Shown one piece after another: positions 7,215-9,839 of a stretch of 9,839 nt of DNA (within the stretch, counting starts at the first letter, position 1; the number at the start of each line of letters is the position of its first letter). Origin of the DNA: CAYZPE01 sp046050145. GTDB taxonomy: Bacteria > Patescibacteriota > Minisyncoccia > Phycocordibacterales > CAYZPE01. The notes beneath the pieces are model-generated. The model was not told the origin of the DNA. It saw only the letters and a list, made by a program, of their open reading frames with translations, and did no database searches. The stretch spans positions 1 through 9,839 of the forward strand of contig JBJOQC010000010.1 of NCBI GenBank assembly GCA_046050145.1, written 5' to 3'. The position numbers and the translations under genes were made by a program.

Positions 7215-7760
7215 ATGCGTGCAGTCAAAGAATTTACGTACTCCATAATTGATAAACTTGGTTTTAAGCGTGAAAATGTAGTGCCATTCCTGTTGGCTGT
7301 ACCTGTCGCTATACTATTTCTCCTTGATCAGAATTACTTCGACAATCATTTACTACTACTGATGTGGATTGTCATTGGTGTAGCAGCCAGTGTCGTTATT
7401 GCTTGGATTTTTATGCTTGCTGGATTTACAGTCTTGAGAGCATTGTTCCTGTTGAATGCTGAGATTTCACTTATGATCTTTTTGGCACAGGCATACTGCG
7501 GAGTCCAGGCCGTGGCCTCACCAAGTGACGATGCACTTCGAACTCTTATATTTTTGGGAGTCGTATACATTGGATACGAATTTTTTAAAGCTTTGAAGAA
7601 AGCATTGGAAGTAAGACTCGACAGTATTCCTGAGAAGAAGTGGTCATGGGAGAAAGTAATGGTCGTGTCACTTTTTGCACTTTTTACTCTAGCGTTTCTC
7701 TATAGTATCTATCAAGTCACGGAACCTATCGTCTCCAATATGTGTGTTTATCAGAGGTAA
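7215..7760 (+). CDS. Five-helix integral membrane protein of unknown function at the end of the hsd operon
   Basis: I do not recognise this 181-residue protein. Five hydrophobic stretches long enough to cross the membrane lie near residues 23-38, 46-66, 76-97, 109-125 and 147-168. They are joined by a short charged loop (SPSDDALR, 102-109) and a basic/amphipathic loop (KALKKALEVRLDSIPEKKW, 125-143). There is no typical signal peptide; the first 20 residues are polar and slightly basic. It starts 5 nt after the hsdR stop, so translation is probably coupled and the protein is likely made with the restriction system. Membrane proteins are not normal Type I subunits. It might anchor the complex near the envelope, act as an effector that permeabilises the membrane, or be a passenger. 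No catalytic motif is visible. Confidence 0.75.
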   Translation: MRAVKEFTYSIIDKLGFKRENVVPFLLAVPVAILFLLDQNYFDNHLLLLMWIVIGVAASVVIAWIFMLAGFTVLRALFLLNAEISLMIFLAQAYCGVQAVASPSDDALRTLIFLGVVYIGYEFFKALKKALEVRLDSIPEKKWSWEKVMVVSLFALFTLAFLYSIYQVTEPIVSNMCVYQR

Positions 7761-7781
7761 ATTGTCGAGACCGTAGAATCA

Positions 7782-7793
7782 ATTGTCATTATT
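7782..7793. repeat. Imperfect 12-bp direct repeat, left copy
   Basis: ATTGTCATTATT here matches ATCGTCATTATT at 8053-8064 with one mismatch. The two copies bracket the promoter and structured leader of the reverse transcriptase. The A+T-rich word could recur by chance. Confidence 0.3.
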
Positions 7794-7802
7794 TCTGGAC
7801 TT

Positions 7803-7831
7803 TTGCACAATGTATTGTATTTCGTTATAAT
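7803..7831 (+). promoter_or_regulatory. Sigma-70-like promoter of the RNA-reverse transcriptase unit
   Basis: A perfect TATAAT (7826-7831) sits 17 nt after TTGCAC (7803-7808), an imperfect -35 box. The start of transcription should fall near 7838, immediately before the first UUCG-capped hairpin (7840-7855). A stable hairpin at the very 5' end is common in stable non-coding RNAs. It is the clearest promoter in the window and separates this unit from the hsd operon. Confidence 0.75.
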
Positions 7832-7896
7832 AGTCGGCAGTAGCTTTCGAGCTACACGTCCCGTCAAGGGCACCTCCTGTTAATCAGGCTTCGCTC

Positions 7897-9276
7897 ATGA
7901 CATCAGGACACATCGTATGTTGTAGGTTGAATCACTTCGTGTTTCTTCCGAAGCATGTTATCCTTAAAGTTGAGACTGACACTTCGGTTTCGGTCTCTCA
8001 CTTTAAGGAGGCCGGTCTAGTTGGAGCTAGTGGGGAGTTCGATTCTCCCCAGATCGTCATTATTAAGAAAATTGATTTAACTAAAATCTTTTCTAAGGAA
8101 GAAATTGGTAAGGCTGTGAAGGCTTTAAGTAGCCCAGCAAAACAATTTAGAAAAAATTACCTGCCAACACACAGGTATGTTTCTTGTGAAGAGCTAAATG
8201 CATTAGGTAATTATCTGAAGGATTTTGATTTAGATGCATATTATTCTTCTCTAGAGTCGTATAGCCTACATAAATATAAAGGCGTATCGATTGAAAAAAA
8301 GAATGGTAAATTTAGGCCACTATTAGTCCCACATCCTTCGGATAGAATAGTTTTCACTGCTGCTTTTAAGCCCGTGAGGAAAGTGCTTGAAGCGGAATTA
8401 TTGAAAAGATCAGCTTTAGGAATAGGGGTTGTTAAGGATAAAAAACAAGTTGAACAAACTTTGAAGAGCATCAGACGAGAAATTGTAGCGGGTAAGCATT
8501 TCGTACTCTGTCTAGACTTCAAAGATTATTTTTCTTCAATCAACAGGAAGAGATTATTAATTTCTTTGAGCAAGAAATTCCAAAGTAAAAAAGAAAAAGC
8601 ACTCTATGACCTCGTGAAGCGGTCTATACATAATAAGATTTCAATGAACGAGGAGTTTGTTGAAAAGTTCAGCACCCTTTCTTTAGAGAAGACAGGAATT
8701 CCTCAAGGATTAGCATACTCACCACTGCTGGCTAGTTACTATGGTTTGAGACTCGATGATGTGGTCGAAAGAGTTTCAGGCAAGATTGATGTTATGGGTT
8801 ATCGCTATTTAGATGACATGATAATACTTGCAAAAAGCGTGAATGATCTGAACCTCATCTACAAAGAAATTTGCAATGAGGCATCTAAAATGCAGTTAAC
8901 ACTTCATCCGCTTGAGCCTGGAAGCAAGACTAAGATTGTAGACGCAACTAAAGAAAAGTTTGATTTCTTGGGTATTTATTTCAACACAGATTCAGCTTAT
9001 GTACCTGAAAAGGCAGTTGAAAAGTTTAAAGAAGTTTTAATGAGAGAAATTTTAAATGAAAAGACAGTATTCTATGATGTTGATCTAGTAAAGAAAAGAT
9101 TTATCAACTTTGTTAAGGGGTGGAGGAATTACTACAAGACCCATGCCAGAGAGCATTATTTGCAGGTTGTAAGGCCAGAATTGGGAGTATGGCTTGAGAA
9201 GTACATGACAAAGAAGCGAAAACATAAAAAGACTCAGTTTTACAAAGACCACGAATCTTTTTTGCAAAGTTGGTAA
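7897..9276 (+). CDS. Free-standing reverse transcriptase, group-II-like, no endonuclease domain
   Basis: The frame encodes up to 459 residues with a complete RT core. KFRPLLVPHPSDRIV (138-152) is motif 1 and SALGIGVVKDKKQVEQ (172-187) motif 2. LDFKDYFSSI (206-215) has catalytic Asp207. TGIPQGLAYSPLLA (266-279) is motif 4. YLDD (304-307) holds the catalytic Asp pair, and FDFLGIYF (355-362) is motif 7. FVKGWRNYYK (405-414) resembles the start of a group II maturase/thumb domain, and the tail is basic (439-450). PQGxxxSP argues against DGR enzymes (LGxxxSQ), and the retron NAxxH and VTG motifs are missing. No HNH domain or intron RNA is seen, so it fits a domesticated group-II-like, UG/DRT or Abi-type RT. 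The start is doubtful: ATG 7897 lies in the structured leader, and GTG 8116 or a non-canonical ATT near 8059 are alternatives. Confidence 0.85.
   Translation: MTSGHIVCCRLNHFVFLPKHVILKVETDTSVSVSHFKEAGLVGASGEFDSPQIVIIKKIDLTKIFSKEEIGKAVKALSSPAKQFRKNYLPTHRYVSCEELNALGNYLKDFDLDAYYSSLESYSLHKYKGVSIEKKNGKFRPLLVPHPSDRIVFTAAFKPVRKVLEAELLKRSALGIGVVKDKKQVEQTLKSIRREIVAGKHFVLCLDFKDYFSSINRKRLLISLSKKFQSKKEKALYDLVKRSIHNKISMNEEFVEKFSTLSLEKTGIPQGLAYSPLLASYYGLRLDDVVERVSGKIDVMGYRYLDDMIILAKSVNDLNLIYKEICNEASKMQLTLHPLEPGSKTKIVDATKEKFDFLGIYFNTDSAYVPEKAVEKFKEVLMREILNEKTVFYDVDLVKKRFINFVKGWRNYYKTHAREHYLQVVRPELGVWLEKYMTKKRKHKKTQFYKDHESFLQSW
7961..8009 (+). other. Long composite hairpin with a UUCG tetraloop
   Basis: TCCTTAAAGT (7961-7970) pairs with ACTTTAAGGA (8000-8009) over 10 bp. 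After a 1x2 internal loop, GAGAC (7972-7976) pairs with GTCTC (7993-7997). Then come T-G, G-C and A-T pairs, a C-T mismatch, and AC-UUCG-GT (7981-7988). In total about 20 pairs are capped by a very stable tetraloop. The 3' arm includes part of a Shine-Dalgarno-like AAGGAGG, which this fold would hide. Confidence 0.7.
8005..8011 (+). promoter_or_regulatory. Perfect Shine-Dalgarno-like AAGGAGG with no in-frame RT start nearby
   Basis: AAGGAGG is the strongest ribosome-binding sequence in the window, yet in the RT frame there is no ATG, GTG or TTG between 7942 and 8115. At ideal distance a TTG (8021) in another frame would begin a 19-codon peptide ending at 8080. Six bases (8006-8011) are also complementary to CCTCCT at 7873-7878, and the 5' part lies in the long hairpin. 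It may serve a leader peptide, an unusual start, or RNA structure. Confidence 0.45.
8031..8051 (+). other. tRNA T-arm look-alike hairpin
   Basis: TGGGGAG (8031-8037) pairs perfectly with CTCCCCA (8045-8051) around the 7-nt loop TTCGATT, which fits the tRNA T-loop consensus including the G53-C61 closing pair, TTC and A58. The next 7 nt (CAGATCG, 8050-8056) find no matching acceptor strand upstream, no anticodon arm is placed correctly, and CCA is absent, so this is not a tRNA gene. Confidence 0.65.
8053..8064. repeat. Imperfect 12-bp direct repeat, right copy
   Basis: ATCGTCATTATT is the partner of 7782-7793 (one mismatch). It lies between the T-arm-like hairpin and the lysine/isoleucine-rich start of the conserved RT sequence. 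Confidence 0.3.
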
Positions 9277-9326
9277 AGAAGTTCATTAGCTCTGGAAATT
9301 TCACCAAGTAGGAATAAAATATTGGG

Positions 9327-9839
9327 GTGACAGAATACCTCAAATCAAAACAGTACTACATCGACCTGTACGACAAACACACAGTAGAAACCTGTCGGCG
9401 ATTTGAAAGTAATCGAACCATCTCCGATGTCCCAAGAGGTAAGAAGGTAAGTAAGAAAGAAGCAGAAGCCATAAGTAATTGGGCACACGACCTTATGCTT
9501 ACCTTTGAGAAAGGTGAGCGCTGGTTAAATAAAAGCAAAACCATTTCTGAATGGATGGAACGTGACCGCAAAAGAGATGAATTTCTTGAGTCCACTAATC
9601 CGCCAGAAGATATCCGATGTCTCACTTGTAGAAACCATTTGAAAGTTGACTCCAAACAACTATGGGATGGAGATGATAAGAAGCCAGACCGAGTCCTCTT
9701 TATTTTTGAATGTCCGAACAAGTGTGTACCACGTCGGGCATTTTTTAATGATGGAGAAGAATGGAGGCATAAGCCTCATCTGTGTATTAAGTGTCATGCT
9801 CCAACAACGCACGAAACGACTGATGATAAAGTAAAAATG
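9327..9839 (+). CDS. Cysteine-rich, probably zinc-binding protein of unknown function (3' end outside window)
   Basis: A GTG at 9327 opens 171 codons that run off the window. An in-frame TAA at 9315 limits the start, and AGGA at about 9310-9313 is a modest ribosome-binding site. The N-terminal half is charged and helical (SKQYYIDLYDKHTVETCRRF; EKGERWLNKS near 61-70; EWMERDRKRDEF near 75-86). It then has three cysteine pairs: C98/C101 (CLTC), C129/C133 (CPNKC) and C153/C156 (CIKC), separated by acidic and aromatic segments such as RRAFFNDGEEW. This looks like zinc-ribbon or treble-clef metal sites, suggesting nucleic-acid or protein binding. I associate similar sequences with Patescibacteria hypothetical proteins, from memory only. 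It starts 50 nt after the RT with no terminator between, so it could be co-transcribed with it. Confidence 0.7.
   Translation, partial: MTEYLKSKQYYIDLYDKHTVETCRRFESNRTISDVPRGKKVSKKEAEAISNWAHDLMLTFEKGERWLNKSKTISEWMERDRKRDEFLESTNPPEDIRCLTCRNHLKVDSKQLWDGDDKKPDRVLFIFECPNKCVPRRAFFNDGEEWRHKPHLCIKCHAPTTHETTDDKVKM

Larger units (their letters stand above)
7838..8064 (+). ncRNA. Candidate structured non-coding RNA / leader of the reverse transcriptase
   Basis: Between the promoter and the conserved RT sequence, about 225 nt fold into a row of hairpins. H1, 7840-7855, is 6 bp with a UUCG loop. CCTG/CAGG is at 7876-7888. CTTCG/CGAAG is at 7935-7939 with 7949-7953. A long composite hairpin is at 7961-8009. 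CTAG/CTAG is at 8017-8030. A T-arm-like hairpin at 8031-8051 abuts the previous one. Several stems are perfect or UUCG-capped, unlike ordinary coding sequence. RT families that work with a dedicated RNA (retrons, DRT2- and DRT9-type defence RTs, DGRs) usually encode it next to the RT, so a template, primer or scaffold RNA is plausible. The 3' end is not defined; no terminator is seen before the RT. It may be a regulatory leader instead. Confidence 0.6.

Noticed and set aside
8005..8060. tRNA or tmRNA gene
   Set aside because: Only the T-arm fits. No acceptor partner for CAGATCG, no D-arm or anticodon arm in place, and no CCA.
7897..9276. Retron
   Set aside because: The RT lacks NAxxH (there is only NALGN near residue 101) and the C-terminal VTG motif, and no pair of a1/a2 repeats flanking an msr-msd-like RNA was found.
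7897..9276. Diversity-generating retroelement
   Set aside because: Motif 4 reads PQGxxxSP rather than LGxxxSQ, and I saw no template/variable repeat pair with adenine-specific differences nor a C-type lectin-like target gene.
7761..9326. Group II intron with intron-encoded protein
   Set aside because: Despite the GWRNYY segment, no domain V-like sequence follows the RT, no 5' GUGYG-like boundary was found, and there is no HNH endonuclease domain.
9356..9721. 121-codon minus-strand frame at the right end
   Set aside because: It is the shadow of the cysteine-rich plus-strand gene, whose paired CxxC motifs make that strand the real one.

Overview
The window is a defence-type gene cluster from a low-GC bacterium or a mobile element carried by one. 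Genes are short-spaced and most lack a clear Shine-Dalgarno sequence. The standard code fits, because TGA, TAG and TAA all end genes. The intrinsic terminators are A-tract/stem/T-tract hairpins. These traits, and the resemblance of the two edge proteins to families I associate with Candidate Phyla Radiation (Patescibacteria) genomes, suggest that group, but only weakly. No integrase, transposase, tRNA gene or CRISPR array is visible.

Left part (1-1679). A minus-strand gene cut by the window edge encodes a ParB/sulfiredoxin-like N-terminal domain of the kind often fused to phage-type DNA methyltransferases. A 335-nt intergenic stretch follows, full of small inverted repeats and holding a perfect 15-bp terminator. 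Next comes a minus-strand HNH endonuclease-like gene (531-1373). The 306 nt between it and the divergent plus-strand cluster are unusually structured. They hold a 9-bp palindrome, an 11-bp hairpin, and three copies of a 10-bp word arranged so that two mutually exclusive folds are possible. One of these is an intrinsic terminator on the HNH side.

Middle part (1680-7760). Five tightly packed plus-strand genes look like one operon: a PD-(D/E)xK nuclease-like protein, HsdM, HsdS (4-bp overlap with hsdM), HsdR, and a five-helix membrane protein 5 nt after hsdR. HsdM, HsdS and HsdR form a complete Type I restriction-modification system with catalytic motifs visible. The flanking nuclease-like and membrane proteins are accessory genes of unknown role.

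Right part (7761-9839). A strong sigma-70-like promoter opens a transcript whose first roughly 225 nt are densely structured: UUCG-capped hairpins, a long composite hairpin, and a tRNA T-arm look-alike. A free-standing reverse transcriptase with a YLDD active site and a group-II-like GWRNYY segment follows. The RT reading frame has no canonical start codon between the structured leader and the conserved protein, so its start is unclear. I see no retron, diversity-generating retroelement or group II intron signature. This leader-RNA plus RT unit is the best candidate for an undescribed system, plausibly anti-phage given the restriction neighbours. The window ends in a cysteine-rich gene that runs off the edge.
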